Counted from the stretch's first letter, positions 8,847 through 17,046 are shown. The stretch: DNA of 64,000 bases from Kribbella catacumbae DSM 19601 (GCF_000372465.1 NZ_AQUZ01000005.1:124001-188000); one strand, 5' to 3'. The notes: generated by a model not told the origin, from the sequence alone. A program made the numbers and translations.

Positions 8847-9965
8847 CTAATCCTCCGCCAGCCTGCCCTCGAACAAACCACGGACACCCGGCTCGTCCCG
8901 CAACAGCTTCAGCGCGTACTCCGCATGGCCCGGCACGTAGCCGTTGCCGACCAGCATCGTCACGTCCGCCGCAAGCCCCTCGGCGCCGAGCGCGGCGGCG
9001 GAGAACGAGGTCGCCATCGAGAAGAAGATGACGGTGCCACCGGCCTTCGTGGACAGCACCGCACCGTGCTCACAGCCCGGAACATCGACACAGACGACCG
9101 TGATGTCGGCAGCCTCGCCGGCACCGCCTCTCCCGACCTGGCTGTCACCGGTTTGCTCCAGCGCGCCTGCCCCGGCTTCCTCCATTGCGCCCGCCACTGC
9201 ATTCGCGAGCGCGACCGGGTCGCGGGCGTCGGCGAGAGCGACAACGTCGGCGAGACCGGCCTTGTCGAGCTTGTCGGCCTCGGCCTGGAAAGGCACGATG
9301 CCGATCGTCCGAGCGGCGCCGGCATCACGCGCCGCGGCCAGGGAGAGCGACCCCGACTTACCTGCGCCGCCAATTACTGACACGACAGGCTTTGTGCCTT
9401 TGTCGACATACTCGCGCACCACGCGAGCGGTCAGGGCGGGTGCTCCGCAGACGTCCATCACGGCCAGCGAGAGCTCGGGAACGAGGTCGTCCGGGAGCTT
9501 CGCGACGATCGACCGGGCGAACAGAATCGCGTGCCCCTCGGCCGGCACCTGCTCACTGCGGCCGTCCCAGCGGGCGAGCCCGTCGGTGATCTGGAGTGGC
9601 GTCAGCGTCAGCGACACCAGCGTCGCGACCCGATCGCCCTTCCGTACTCCGAGCGGCGACTCCGGGCCGACCTCGTCGACCGTGCCGACGAGCATGCCGC
9701 CCGAGCCGGTGACCGGGTTCTGCATCTTGCCGCGCTCGCCGACGATTCGCAGTACCGCCTGCTTGACCGCCTCGCCGTCGCCGGCGTGCGCCTCGGCCAA
9801 CTGCCGGTACGACGCGGCGTCCAGGTTGAGCCGCTCGACCGAGATCCGGACCTCGTCGGGCCACAGTTCCGGCCTGGCGTCGAGCTGCTGGGCAGCCTGC
9901 GGCAACACGCCGGCAGGTGCGATCACGCGATGCAGTCCGACGGGCGAACCTGGGGTGTCCGGCAC
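8847..9965 (-). CDS. kdd: L-erythro-3,5-diaminohexanoate dehydrogenase
   Basis: NAD(P)-dependent oxidative deaminase that converts 3,5-diaminohexanoate to 5-amino-3-oxohexanoate. The 372-residue protein starts with the family-specific GSPVGLHRVIAPAGVLPQAA, continues with LNLDAASYRQL and the GSGGMLVGTV stretch, and has a dinucleotide fold marked by SVIGGAGKSGSLSLAAARDAGA. The GTG at 9965 has AAGGAGG four nt upstream; a TTG nine codons earlier has none. A stretch around residues 255-275 rich in Gly, Ala and Glu looks like a lineage-specific surface loop. It is the first gene of the leftward operon and diverges from kamA. Confidence 0.93.
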   Translation of the reverse strand: MPDTPGSPVGLHRVIAPAGVLPQAAQQLDARPELWPDEVRISVERLNLDAASYRQLAEAHAGDGEAVKQAVLRIVGERGKMQNPVTGSGGMLVGTVDEVGPESPLGVRKGDRVATLVSLTLTPLQITDGLARWDGRSEQVPAEGHAILFARSIVAKLPDDLVPELSLAVMDVCGAPALTARVVREYVDKGTKPVVSVIGGAGKSGSLSLAAARDAGAARTIGIVPFQAEADKLDKAGLADVVALADARDPVALANAVAGAMEEAGAGALEQTGDSQVGRGGAGEAADITVVCVDVPGCEHGAVLSTKAGGTVIFFSMATSFSAAALGAEGLAADVTMLVGNGYVPGHAEYALKLLRDEPGVRGLFEGRLAED

Positions 9966-10109
9966 GAGGCCTCCTTGGGTCAAGACGGGCAAAATACTAG
10001 TGTGGCGGTAGTACAGAGGAAATCTTGCGGTGATCTAATGGATCTACCATAAGTTCTATCGCTATCCTCACATGCGACCGACACCATCGTGGAGCCCCCA
10101 GGAGGACTC
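9966..10109. promoter_or_regulatory. Divergent promoter region kdd / kamA
   Basis: This 144-bp gap must hold the promoters of both halves of the lysine locus. A clear -10-like TAGTAT for the leftward operon lies at 9994-9999. The element TACTA (9995-9999) is repeated inverted as TAGTA (10009-10013), overlapping that -10, as an operator would. For kamA, TATCCT at 10063-10068 is a plausible -10. Both starts have strong Shine-Dalgarno sequences (AAGGAGG and AGGAGG). No -35 is convincing, which suggests activator control. Confidence 0.4.
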
Positions 10110-11570
10110 GTGACCGATCTGATCAGCCCGGAGCTTGCAGCTGCCGACCTGAACGAGCAGCCGTACGCGTACCGCCGGGCCGACCTCGTCGAGCCTGACT
10201 GGACCCGGATGCCCGGTTTCAAGGACGTCACCGCCGAGGAATGGCGCTCGGTGCAGTGGCAGCGGTCGCACTGCGTGAAGAACGTCAAGCAGTTGCGTGA
10301 CATGATGGGCGACCTGCTCGAGGAGCGGGTCTACGAGGACCTGACGCGGGACCAGGCCGAGCGCGCGACGATGTCGATGCTGCTGCCGCCCCAGATGCTC
10401 AACACGATCGTCCCGAACGGCTCGGACGACTACACCGAGGCGTTCTACGCGGACCCGGTCCGCCGCTACATGCTGCCGATGTTCTCCGACCGCCGCTCGG
10501 ACTGGCCGTCCCACCCGCACGCGACGCGGGACTCCCTGCACGAGCACGAGATGTGGGCCACGGAGGGGTTGACCCACCGCTACCCGACCAAGGTCCTGGC
10601 GGAGATCCTGCCGACGTGTCCGCAGTACTGCGGACACTGCACGCGGATGGACCTGGTCGGGAACTCGACCCCGGTGATCGACAAGCTGAAGTTCACGATC
10701 AAGCCGCAGCAGCGACTCGACGACATGCTCGACTACCTACGCCGCTCCCCCGGCGTCCGCGACGTCGTGGTGTCCGGTGGCGACGTGGCGAACATGCCCT
10801 GGCCCCGGCTGGAGGCGTTCCTGACCAGCCTGCTGGAGATCGAGAACATCCGCGACATCCGGCTGGCCACCAAGGCGCTGATGGGGATGCCGCAACACTG
10901 GCTGTCCGACGACGTCCGTTTTGGCGTGGAGCGGGTCGCCTCGATTGCCCGTAGCCGGGGCGTGATGGTTGCCATGCACACGCACGTGAACGCGGCGCAG
11001 TCGGTGACTCCGCTGGTGGCCGAGGCGACCAAGGCGATGTTCGAGGCCGGTCTGCGTGACGTCCGCAACCAGGGTGTGCTGATGCGCGGGGTCAACGACT
11101 CGGTGCCGGAGCTGCTCGACCTGTGCTTCGCGCTGCTCGACGGCGCCACCATCACGCCGTACTACTTCTACATGTGCGACATGATCCCGTTCTCCGAGCA
11201 CTGGCGGGTGTCGGTGAAGGACGCCCAGCACCTGCAGCACGGGATCTTGGGCTACCTGCCGGGCTTCGCGACCCCGCGCATCGTCTGCGACGTCCCGTAC
11301 GTCGGCAAGCGGTGGGTGCACCAGCTTTCGGAGTACGACGAGGTCCGTGGCATCTCGTACTGGAAGAAGAACTACCGGACCGGCATCGAGCACCAGGACC
11401 CGGAAGCACTGAACCGCACGTACGAGTACTACGACCCGATCGACACGCTGCCCGTCGAGGGCCAGAACTGGTGGAAGCAGCACGCCGGCGACTCGCTCGC
11501 CGAGGCCGAGAAGCGCGCCGCCGCGTCCCGTGATGCCGCCGAGGCGCAGAAGCTCCTCCAGATCAGCTGA
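10110..11570 (+). CDS. kamA: Lysine 2,3-aminomutase (radical SAM, divergent subfamily)
   Basis: PLP-dependent radical SAM enzyme that moves the alpha-amino group of L-lysine to the beta carbon. The iron-sulfur motif CxxxCxxC is present as CPQYCGHC (Cys170, 174, 177). VVSGGDVANMPWPRLE and MHTHVNAAQSVTP are typical of KamA. IVCDVPYVGKRW carries the likely PLP lysine (Lys400) with an Asp six residues before. The protein is 486 residues, longer than clostridial KamA (about 416), and lacks the C-terminal cysteine cluster and the GGGGK loop known there. The GTG start has AGGAGG five nt upstream. It diverges from kdd-kal and ends at a strong bidirectional terminator. The context argues for lysine, although related enzymes act on glutamate. 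Confidence 0.9.
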   Translation: MTDLISPELAAADLNEQPYAYRRADLVEPDWTRMPGFKDVTAEEWRSVQWQRSHCVKNVKQLRDMMGDLLEERVYEDLTRDQAERATMSMLLPPQMLNTIVPNGSDDYTEAFYADPVRRYMLPMFSDRRSDWPSHPHATRDSLHEHEMWATEGLTHRYPTKVLAEILPTCPQYCGHCTRMDLVGNSTPVIDKLKFTIKPQQRLDDMLDYLRRSPGVRDVVVSGGDVANMPWPRLEAFLTSLLEIENIRDIRLATKALMGMPQHWLSDDVRFGVERVASIARSRGVMVAMHTHVNAAQSVTPLVAEATKAMFEAGLRDVRNQGVLMRGVNDSVPELLDLCFALLDGATITPYYFYMCDMIPFSEHWRVSVKDAQHLQHGILGYLPGFATPRIVCDVPYVGKRWVHQLSEYDEVRGISYWKKNYRTGIEHQDPEALNRTYEYYDPIDTLPVEGQNWWKQHAGDSLAEAEKRAAASRDAAEAQKLLQIS

Positions 11571-11583
11571 CCACTGGTGAGTG

Positions 11584-11620
11584 CGCTGGTGCCGTCGAAC
11601 AGAGGATGACGGCACCAGCG
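11584..11620. terminator. Bidirectional terminator after kamA
   Basis: Perfect 13-bp inverted repeat CGCTGGTGCCGTC / GACGGCACCAGCG (11584-11596 and 11608-11620) with an 11-nt loop. It lies 14 bp after the kamA stop and 16 bp after the end of the convergent oxidoreductase gene, so it can serve both. No T-tract follows on either strand, as is common in actinobacteria. Confidence 0.8.
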
Positions 11621-11636
11621 GGCCTCCTTCCGGCGT

Positions 11637-12662
11637 TCAGTCGTTCGACGAAGCGTGGCTGATGATCACCCGCCCGAAGAACTGGCCGCGACGGTAGTAG
11701 GCCAGCGCCTCGGGAACCTCGTCGAACCCGAACGTGCGGTCGATCACCGGCTTCAGGCCACTCACGCCGACGGACCGATTCATTTCCAGGAACTGCCTGC
11801 GGCTGCCGACGGCCAGCGGGCGAATGGTCGCGCCCGTGCGGAAGATCGTTGCTGCTGACAACGGTTCGGCCTTTGCAGCGCCGCCCTGGCTGACACCGAC
11901 CAGGGTCACCTCGCCGCCGAGCGCGGCCGCCCGGACCGACTGGTCGAGTACGCCGGCGACGTCGATCACGTGGTCGGCACCGCGCTGGCCGGTCAGAGCG
12001 CGTACTTCCTCGTACCAGTGCGGATTCTTGCTGTAGTCGACGACCGCACTCGCGCCGAGGTCCTTCAGGCGATCGGCCTTCGCCGGGCTCGACGAGGTCG
12101 CGATCACCTCGGCGCCGGCCAGCTTCTCGAACTGCAGGGCGAACAGGCTGACCCCGCCCGAGCCCAGCGTCAGAACGGTCTCCCCCGGTTGGAGTCCGTG
12201 GCCGCCAGTGAGTGCGTTCCAGGCGGTCAGGCCGATCAACGGGAAGGCGGCGGCTTCGTCGTACGAGAGGTGCTCGGGGATCGGTACGACGCCGGACTCG
12301 GGCAGTACGGCGTACTCGGTGAGGAGGCCGTCGAGCGAACTACCGAGCTGGGCGGCGTAGTCGAAGCAGAACGAGCCGTCGATCCAGTGCGGGAAGACGG
12401 TGGCGGCTACGCGTTCGCCTACCTTCACCTGGTGGACCGCAGCTCCGATCGCGACGACCTCACCGACTCCTTCGCACCCGGCCACCACGCCGGGCGTGAT
12501 CTGCAGCGGATAGTCGCCCTCGAGGACCAGCAGCTCGCGGAGGCTGAGCGCGTTCGCACGGATCCGGACCAGCACCTGGCCTGCGCCTGGTTCGGGCACG
12601 GGCCGCTGCCTGGTCTCGAGTTCGCCGAGGCCCTGGCCCGCGGTCACGTGATAGCTCTTCAT
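11637..12662 (-). CDS. Zinc-independent NAD(P)-dependent alcohol dehydrogenase / quinone reductase (MDR)
   Basis: Medium-chain dehydrogenase/reductase, 341 residues. The N-terminal GroES-like domain (RIRANALSLRELLVLEGDYP, then GCEGVGEVVAIG) is followed by a Rossmann fold with VLTLGSGGVSLFALQFEKLAGAEVI. The structural-zinc cysteines of classical alcohol dehydrogenases are absent and the early His-Glu metal ligands are not seen, which fits the quinone-oxidoreductase-like branch. The ATG at 12662 matches the family N-terminus (MKSYHVTAGQGL); the frame opens 35 codons earlier in non-family sequence. It converges on kamA but has its own promoter, so a role in lysine breakdown is not implied. Substrate unknown. 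Confidence 0.85.
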   Translation of the reverse strand: MKSYHVTAGQGLGELETRQRPVPEPGAGQVLVRIRANALSLRELLVLEGDYPLQITPGVVAGCEGVGEVVAIGAAVHQVKVGERVAATVFPHWIDGSFCFDYAAQLGSSLDGLLTEYAVLPESGVVPIPEHLSYDEAAAFPLIGLTAWNALTGGHGLQPGETVLTLGSGGVSLFALQFEKLAGAEVIATSSSPAKADRLKDLGASAVVDYSKNPHWYEEVRALTGQRGADHVIDVAGVLDQSVRAAALGGEVTLVGVSQGGAAKAEPLSAATIFRTGATIRPLAVGSRRQFLEMNRSVGVSGLKPVIDRTFGFDEVPEALAYYRRGQFFGRVIISHASSND

Positions 12663-12781
12663 CGTTTCGTCCAAGTCTGGTTGGCGGTTCGGTGAGAGCA
12701 ATCGTTCGGTCTGCCGGATAGTGCGGCAATTCCCGGCGAGGAATCGCCCCCGGCGCGCTACTGTCATCAGACAGGGGAAGC

Positions 12782-13147
12782 ATGGGGGTGGGTTCGATGG
12801 GCTGGTACAGCGTGCGGTGCATCTTCCAGCTGAACGGGATCCGTGCGGACGATTCGCCGTACGAGGAACGCATCACGCTGTGGCGGGCCGAGGACTTCGA
12901 CTCGGCGATCGAGCTGGCGGAAAACGATGCGCTCGACTACATCGAGGACACCGACTGGGCGTACCTGGGCCTGGCTCAGTGCTTCTACCTCGGCGACGAC
13001 GTCAACCAGATCCTCCAGGGCACCGAGGTCTACTCGCTGATCCGCAGCAGCCCGCTCGCGCCCGACCAGTACCTCGACACGTTCTTCGACACGGGTACGG
13101 AGCACCAGCGCAGTACGGACGATCTTCCTGGTCCCTCGACTCGCTAA
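12782..13147 (+). CDS. DUF4288 domain protein
   Basis: Small soluble protein of 121 residues of the DUF4288 family, which has no assigned function. The family core is clear: WYSVRCIFQLNG at the start, YEERITLWRAEDFDSAIELA, and the C-terminal EVYSLIRSSPLAPDQYLDTFF followed by DTGTEHQ. I use the ATG at 12782 with AGGGGA about 5 nt upstream; an ATG five codons on (GWYSV directly after) is also possible. The methyltransferase gene follows after 10 bp on the same strand and may be co-transcribed. Confidence 0.8.
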   Translation: MGVGSMGWYSVRCIFQLNGIRADDSPYEERITLWRAEDFDSAIELAENDALDYIEDTDWAYLGLAQCFYLGDDVNQILQGTEVYSLIRSSPLAPDQYLDTFFDTGTEHQRSTDDLPGPSTR

Positions 13148-13157
13148 CCTCCTGGGC

Positions 13158-13787
13158 GTGACCGACCACCTTGCCGCAACCAGGGCGTCGTACGACGCCG
13201 TCGCCGACAACTACACCGAGTTCGTGGCTGGGCTGCTGGAGGGCAACCCGATGATGCGGGCGGTGCTGGGGGCGTTTGCCGAGCTGGTGGAAGGGCCAGT
13301 TGTCGAGGTGGGATGCGGGCCTGGGAACATCACCAGTCACCTGGCTTCGCTCGGGGTGTCGGTGCATGGTGTCGATCTGGCGCCGCGGATGGTGGAGATC
13401 GCGCGGGCGGCGTACCCGGGGCTGCGGTTCGAGGTCGGCTCGATGACCGACCTCGGGCTGCCTGATGGTTCGTTGGGCGGGGTGATTGCGTGGTACTCGA
13501 TTTTCCATCTGCCGCCGGATGAGCTGCCGGGCGTGTTCGCGGGCTTTCATCGGGTGCTGTCGGCGGGTGGGCGGCTGCTCATCGGGACACATGTCGGTGG
13601 TGATGAGCATGTGCGGCCGTCGGAGGCGTATGGCGGCGTGAAGGTGTCCTACGAGGCGTACTTCGTGCCGGTGGACCGGATCGTGGAGTTGGTCCGGGCT
13701 GCGGGTTTCACGATCACCGCGCAACTCGTTGAGCCCGGCAACAAGCCGGGCCGGTCGTACCTATCGCTCTTCGCCCAGAAGGACTAG
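13158..13787 (+). CDS. Class I SAM-dependent methyltransferase
   Basis: Methyltransferase of the class I Rossmann-fold type, 209 residues. Motif I reads VVEVGCGPGNITSHLASLG (about residues 47-65), with the acidic residue of motif II in HGVDLAPRMVEIA and a motif-IV region GSLGGVIAWYSIFHLPPDE. The N-terminal ASYDAVADNYTEFVAG is typical of UbiE/methyltransf_11-like small-molecule methyltransferases. The start is a GTG 10 bp after the DUF4288 gene. No neighbour suggests the substrate. Confidence 0.85.
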   Translation: MTDHLAATRASYDAVADNYTEFVAGLLEGNPMMRAVLGAFAELVEGPVVEVGCGPGNITSHLASLGVSVHGVDLAPRMVEIARAAYPGLRFEVGSMTDLGLPDGSLGGVIAWYSIFHLPPDELPGVFAGFHRVLSAGGRLLIGTHVGGDEHVRPSEAYGGVKVSYEAYFVPVDRIVELVRAAGFTITAQLVEPGNKPGRSYLSLFAQKD

Positions 13788-13834
13788 AGCGCGGCCCGGG
13801 CGACTTACCTGCCAGGCACCCATCCGGCGCTCCA

Positions 13835-13945
13835 GCGACTGACCGGTGCTCAAGGTTGGGGGCACCCGCGGCAAGGGCTCGACTTTGAGCACCCGCCAGG
13901 CATCCGCTTGGCGATCCGGCGACTGGCCGGTGCTCAAGGTCGGGG
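13835..13945. repeat. Dispersed intergenic repeat with GGTGCTCAAGGT core
   Basis: Two imperfect direct copies of a roughly 27-bp sequence with the core CCGGTGCTCAAGGT lie at 13835-13862 and 13919-13945, with an inverted partial copy (CTTTGAGCACCC) between them that could pair with either. Related copies occur in the intergenic region at 38.77-38.86 kb. It lies between the ends of convergent genes (methyltransferase and Lrp). Confidence 0.6.
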
Positions 13946-14386
13946 TTAGAGCGCGGGTGGGCGGCGCTCGTACGGCGTACTGAGGACGATCGTGGTTGTG
14001 GTGGAGACGTTGGCGCGGGCGCGGATCACGGCGAGCAGGTTCTCCAGCGCGGCCGGCGTGGCGACCCGGACGATCAGGACGTAGCTTGAGTCGCCAGCCA
14101 CCGAGTAGCAGGACTCGATCTCGCGTACGTCCCGCAACCGCTCCGGCGAATCGTCCGGCTGGGACGGATCGATCGGCCGGATCGAGATCAGCGCCGTCAA
14201 CGGCAGATCGAGCGCGGTGTGGTCGATCGTCGCCGCGTAGCCCAGGATGATCCCCCGCTGCTCCAGCCGCTTCACCCGCTGATGCACCGCCGACGTCGAC
14301 AGCCCGGTCGCCTTCCCCAGGTCGGTGAAGCTCATCCGCCCATCAGACGCGAGCAACGCCACAATCTTGCGATCCAGGTCCTCCAT
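13946..14386 (-). CDS. Lrp/AsnC family transcriptional regulator
   Basis: Feast/famine regulator of 146 residues. The N-terminal winged helix-turn-helix is MEDLDRKIVALLASDGRMSF followed by TDLGKATGLSTSAVHQRVKR; the C-terminal RAM effector-binding domain starts near residue 65 and contains VAGDSSYVLIVRV and the ending LENLLAVIRARANVSTTTT. Members sense amino acids. It stands alone, transcribed towards the convergent methyltransferase. The lysine locus is only 2.4 kb away, which makes it a candidate regulator, but nothing in the sequence ties the two. Confidence 0.92.
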   Translation of the reverse strand: MEDLDRKIVALLASDGRMSFTDLGKATGLSTSAVHQRVKRLEQRGIILGYAATIDHTALDLPLTALISIRPIDPSQPDDSPERLRDVREIESCYSVAGDSSYVLIVRVATPAALENLLAVIRARANVSTTTTIVLSTPYERRPPAL

Positions 14387-14860
14387 GCGCAGACCTTACT
14401 CTGGGGAACCGTTCCCGAGCATCTGTGCGCGCGGGGGTGGACGGAGTGGCTAGCTGCCTGCGCTTGCTCCTGCGTCGCATGCTCCAGCGATGTGACGGGC
14501 GTTGTGCTCACTCCTGCGTCGCATGCTCCGGCGAGGTAGCTCCTGCGTGCGCGGACCGCCACCACTCATGAACCTCCTGCTCCCGTCACCCGCCAGGCTC
14601 AGCCAAGGCTGCGTCGCGGGCTTCGCCGGAGGTTTATGAGTGCTGGCGGTCCGGGGCCTCACCTGCCTACCGCTCGGAGTGGCCACACCCACGACCCGCC
14701 CGACTGCGTCGCAGGTGGGATGGCCGGCGGCCTGCGCCACCCCTCCCCGACTTTGTGCACGACGTGAGCATTGGCCAAGCCCGCCAGAAGACTCACGCCG
14801 AGCACAAGGTCGAGGCAGACCGGCGTGGGCAGACCCAAGGGATGTGAAAGCATCACCCGC
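14387..14860. other. Repeat-rich intergenic region
   Basis: No gene is seen in these 474 bp between the divergent Lrp regulator and the exonuclease gene. The left part has two copies of a 24-bp direct repeat (core CTCCTGCGTCGCATGCTCC) near 14467 and 14511. The middle is a long palindrome, listed separately. The right part, up to the exonuclease start, looks like ordinary leader sequence. Confidence 0.6.
14552..14653. repeat. Long palindromic element, copy 1
   Basis: A 26-bp arm beginning CGGACCGCCACCACTCATGA (14552-14577) is repeated inverted at 14628-14653 with two mismatches, around a 50-nt loop. The outer part of the arm, CGGACCGCCACCACT, is the same as in a second palindrome at 38426-38516, so the two are copies of one dispersed element. 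It could act as a transcription terminator or be a small non-autonomous repeat. Confidence 0.75.
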
Positions 14861-15802
14861 ATGGCTCAGAGGCTCATGTTGCTGGATACCGCGTCGCTCT
14901 ACTTCCGTGCGTTCTTCGGGGTGCCTGACACGATGAAGGCTGCCGACGGTACGCCGACCAACGCGATCCGTGGGCTGCTCGACTTCATCGCGCGGCTGGT
15001 CGAGAACCATCAGCCGACTCACCTCGTCGCCTGCTGGGACGACAACTGGCGGCCGTCGTGGCGGGTTGCGCTGATTCCGTCGTACAAGGCTCAGCGGGTC
15101 GAGTTCGTCACCGCCGGCGGCGACCAGGTCGAGGACGTGCCCGACCGTCTCGAGCTGCAGGTGCCCTACATCCGCGCCTGCCTGGAGGCGCTCGGGATCG
15201 CCATCGTCGGCGCCCCCGACCACGAGGCCGATGACGTGATCGGCACCCTGTCCCACCGGGCGACGATGCCGGTCGACGTGGTCACCGGCGACCGGGACCT
15301 ATTCCAGTTGATCGACGACGCGCGCGGCATCCGGATCATCTACACCGCCGCCAAGGGCGTGGGCCGCGCCGACGTGTACGACGAGAAGGCGCTGCTCGCG
15401 AAGTACGAGATCCCCGCCAGCCGGTACGCCGACTACGCCACGCTGCGCGGCGACGCGTCGGACGGGCTGCCTGGCGTCAAGGGAGTCGGCGACAAGACGG
15501 CCTCGTCGCTCATCACGGCGTACGGCGGCCTCGACGAGATCCGCGCGGCCGCCGCCGACCCGGGTACGCCGATGTCGCCCTCGGTCAAGCGGAAGATCCT
15601 CGACTCGAGCGACTACCTCGACGTCGCGCCCAAGGTGGTCGCGGTGGCCAAGGACGCACCCGTCGGCAGCTTCGATCCGGCGATGCCGACCGAGGTGCAC
15701 GACCCCGAGCGCTGGCTCGACCTGGTCGAACTGCTCGAACTCGGTGGCAGCGCCCAGCGCGTGATGTCCGCTCTCAAACTCGGCCCGAAGGGAACTGCAT
15801 GA
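14861..15802 (+). CDS. 5'-3' exonuclease (DNA polymerase I-like N-terminal domain family)
   Basis: Structure-specific 5' nuclease of the FEN/PolI-exonuclease family, 313 residues, made as a separate protein. The acidic metal-binding positions are visible in LLDTASLYFRAFFG (start), DHEADDVIGTLSHRA, and VVTGDRDLFQLIDD. The H3TH DNA-binding motif follows as DYATLRGDASDGLPGVKGVG. It lacks any polymerase domain. Likely role is removal of RNA primers or flaps, or repair, in parallel with PolA. The ATG at 14861 begins the family sequence; the frame opens 30 codons upstream in unrelated sequence. The downstream M20 gene overlaps its stop codon (ATGA). Confidence 0.93.
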   Translation: MAQRLMLLDTASLYFRAFFGVPDTMKAADGTPTNAIRGLLDFIARLVENHQPTHLVACWDDNWRPSWRVALIPSYKAQRVEFVTAGGDQVEDVPDRLELQVPYIRACLEALGIAIVGAPDHEADDVIGTLSHRATMPVDVVTGDRDLFQLIDDARGIRIIYTAAKGVGRADVYDEKALLAKYEIPASRYADYATLRGDASDGLPGVKGVGDKTASSLITAYGGLDEIRAAAADPGTPMSPSVKRKILDSSDYLDVAPKVVAVAKDAPVGSFDPAMPTEVHDPERWLDLVELLELGGSAQRVMSALKLGPKGTA

Positions 15803-16998
15803 CCACCACGCTCGAGCTCGCCGGCCGGTACGCCGAAAGCATCGTCACCCTGCGCCGGGCCCTGCACCAAGTACCGGAGTACGACCTCGATCTGCCGAAG
15901 ACCCAAGCCCTGATCCTGGAGGCACTCGAAGGCCTCGACCTGGAGATCACCCTGGGCAAGGAGCTCTCCTCAGTCACCGCCGTACTGCGTGGTGGCGCCG
16001 GCCCCGGTCCTGTCGTGTTGCTGCGTGGCGACATGGACGCGCTGCCGGTCACTGAGCGAGTGGACCTGCCGTACAAGTCGACGCATCCCGGGCTGATGCA
16101 TGCCTGCGGCCACGATCTGCACGTCGCCGGTCTGGTCGGCGCGGTGAAGATCCTGCACGACCTGCGTGACCAGCTGGCGGGCGATGTGGTGTTCATGTTC
16201 CAGCCGGGTGAAGAGACCACCGGCGGGGCGCCGATCATGATCCGCGAGGGACTCCTGAAGATCGCCGGGCGGCGCGTCGATTCGGCGTACTGTCTGCACG
16301 TCCAGTCGGCGGGAGATCCGCTCGGGGTGTGGAACAGCAAGGCGGGGCCGTTCATGGCGGCCGCGGACCAGCTGAGCGTCCGCGTGGTCGGCGAGGGCGC
16401 GCACGGCTCCGAGCCGTACCGCGGCAAGGACCCGATTCCCGTGCTCTGCGAGATGGTGGTCGCGCTGCAGACGATGGTGACGCGGCAGTTCGACGTGTTC
16501 GACCCGGTGGTGCTCACGGTCGGGCGGATCGCCGGCGGGACCAAGGAGAACATCATCCCCGACGATGCCTACTTCGACGCGACCATCCGCACCTTCTCGG
16601 CCGAGAGCCAGCTCAAGGTCCAGGAGGCGAGCGTCCGCCTGGTCGAGCACCTGGCCGCCGCCCACGGGCTGACCGTCGAGGCCGACTACCGGGTCGGGTA
16701 TCCGGTCACGGTCAACGACGAGCAGGAGTACCAGTTCGCGCGGCAGACGATCGTCGACCTGTTCGGTCCTGCCCGTTTCCGCGAACGCGCTCACGCCGAG
16801 TGCGGCGCCGAAGACATGTCGTTCGTCCTCAACGAGGTCCCCGGCGCCTACGTCAACCTCAGCGCCTGCGGAGCCCCCGACCCCGACCGCGCCGCCGACA
16901 ACCACTCCCCCCTCGCCGACTTCGACGACTCGGTCCTCCCCGACGCCGCCGCCCTCCTCTCCGAACTAGCAGTACGCCGCCTCGCCCGCGGCCACTGA
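15799..16998 (+). CDS. M20 family amidohydrolase (N-acyl-amino acid hydrolase type)
   Basis: Zinc-dependent metallohydrolase, 399 residues, of the M20D group that removes acyl groups from amino acids or cleaves related amides. Metal-site segments are LLRGDMDALPVTE, HACGHDLHVAGLVGAVKIL, FMFQPGEETTGGAP (with the catalytic Glu pair) and CGAEDMSFVLNEVPG. The lid/dimerisation domain lies about residues 190-300. ATG overlaps the exonuclease stop in ATGA, so it is co-translated with it, although no functional link is evident. It ends before a hairpin shared with the convergent ABC gene. Confidence 0.88.
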   Translation: MTTTLELAGRYAESIVTLRRALHQVPEYDLDLPKTQALILEALEGLDLEITLGKELSSVTAVLRGGAGPGPVVLLRGDMDALPVTERVDLPYKSTHPGLMHACGHDLHVAGLVGAVKILHDLRDQLAGDVVFMFQPGEETTGGAPIMIREGLLKIAGRRVDSAYCLHVQSAGDPLGVWNSKAGPFMAAADQLSVRVVGEGAHGSEPYRGKDPIPVLCEMVVALQTMVTRQFDVFDPVVLTVGRIAGGTKENIIPDDAYFDATIRTFSAESQLKVQEASVRLVEHLAAAHGLTVEADYRVGYPVTVNDEQEYQFARQTIVDLFGPARFRERAHAECGAEDMSFVLNEVPGAYVNLSACGAPDPDRAADNHSPLADFDDSVLPDAAALLSELAVRRLARGH

Positions 16999-17006
16999 CA
17001 GCCGGC

Positions 17007-17046
17007 CGGCGACCTCGAACAGGTCATGCCTTGTCCGAGGTCGCCG
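17007..17046. terminator. Bidirectional terminator
   Basis: Perfect 11-bp inverted repeat CGGCGACCTCG / CGAGGTCGCCG (17007-17017, 17036-17046) with an 18-nt loop, placed between the convergent M20 and ABC transporter genes. No T-tract. Confidence 0.7.

Noticed and set aside
13946-14386. Lrp regulator as the dedicated lysine-locus regulator
   Set aside because: Only proximity supports it: three unrelated genes and a terminator lie between, and no matching operator could be recognised.
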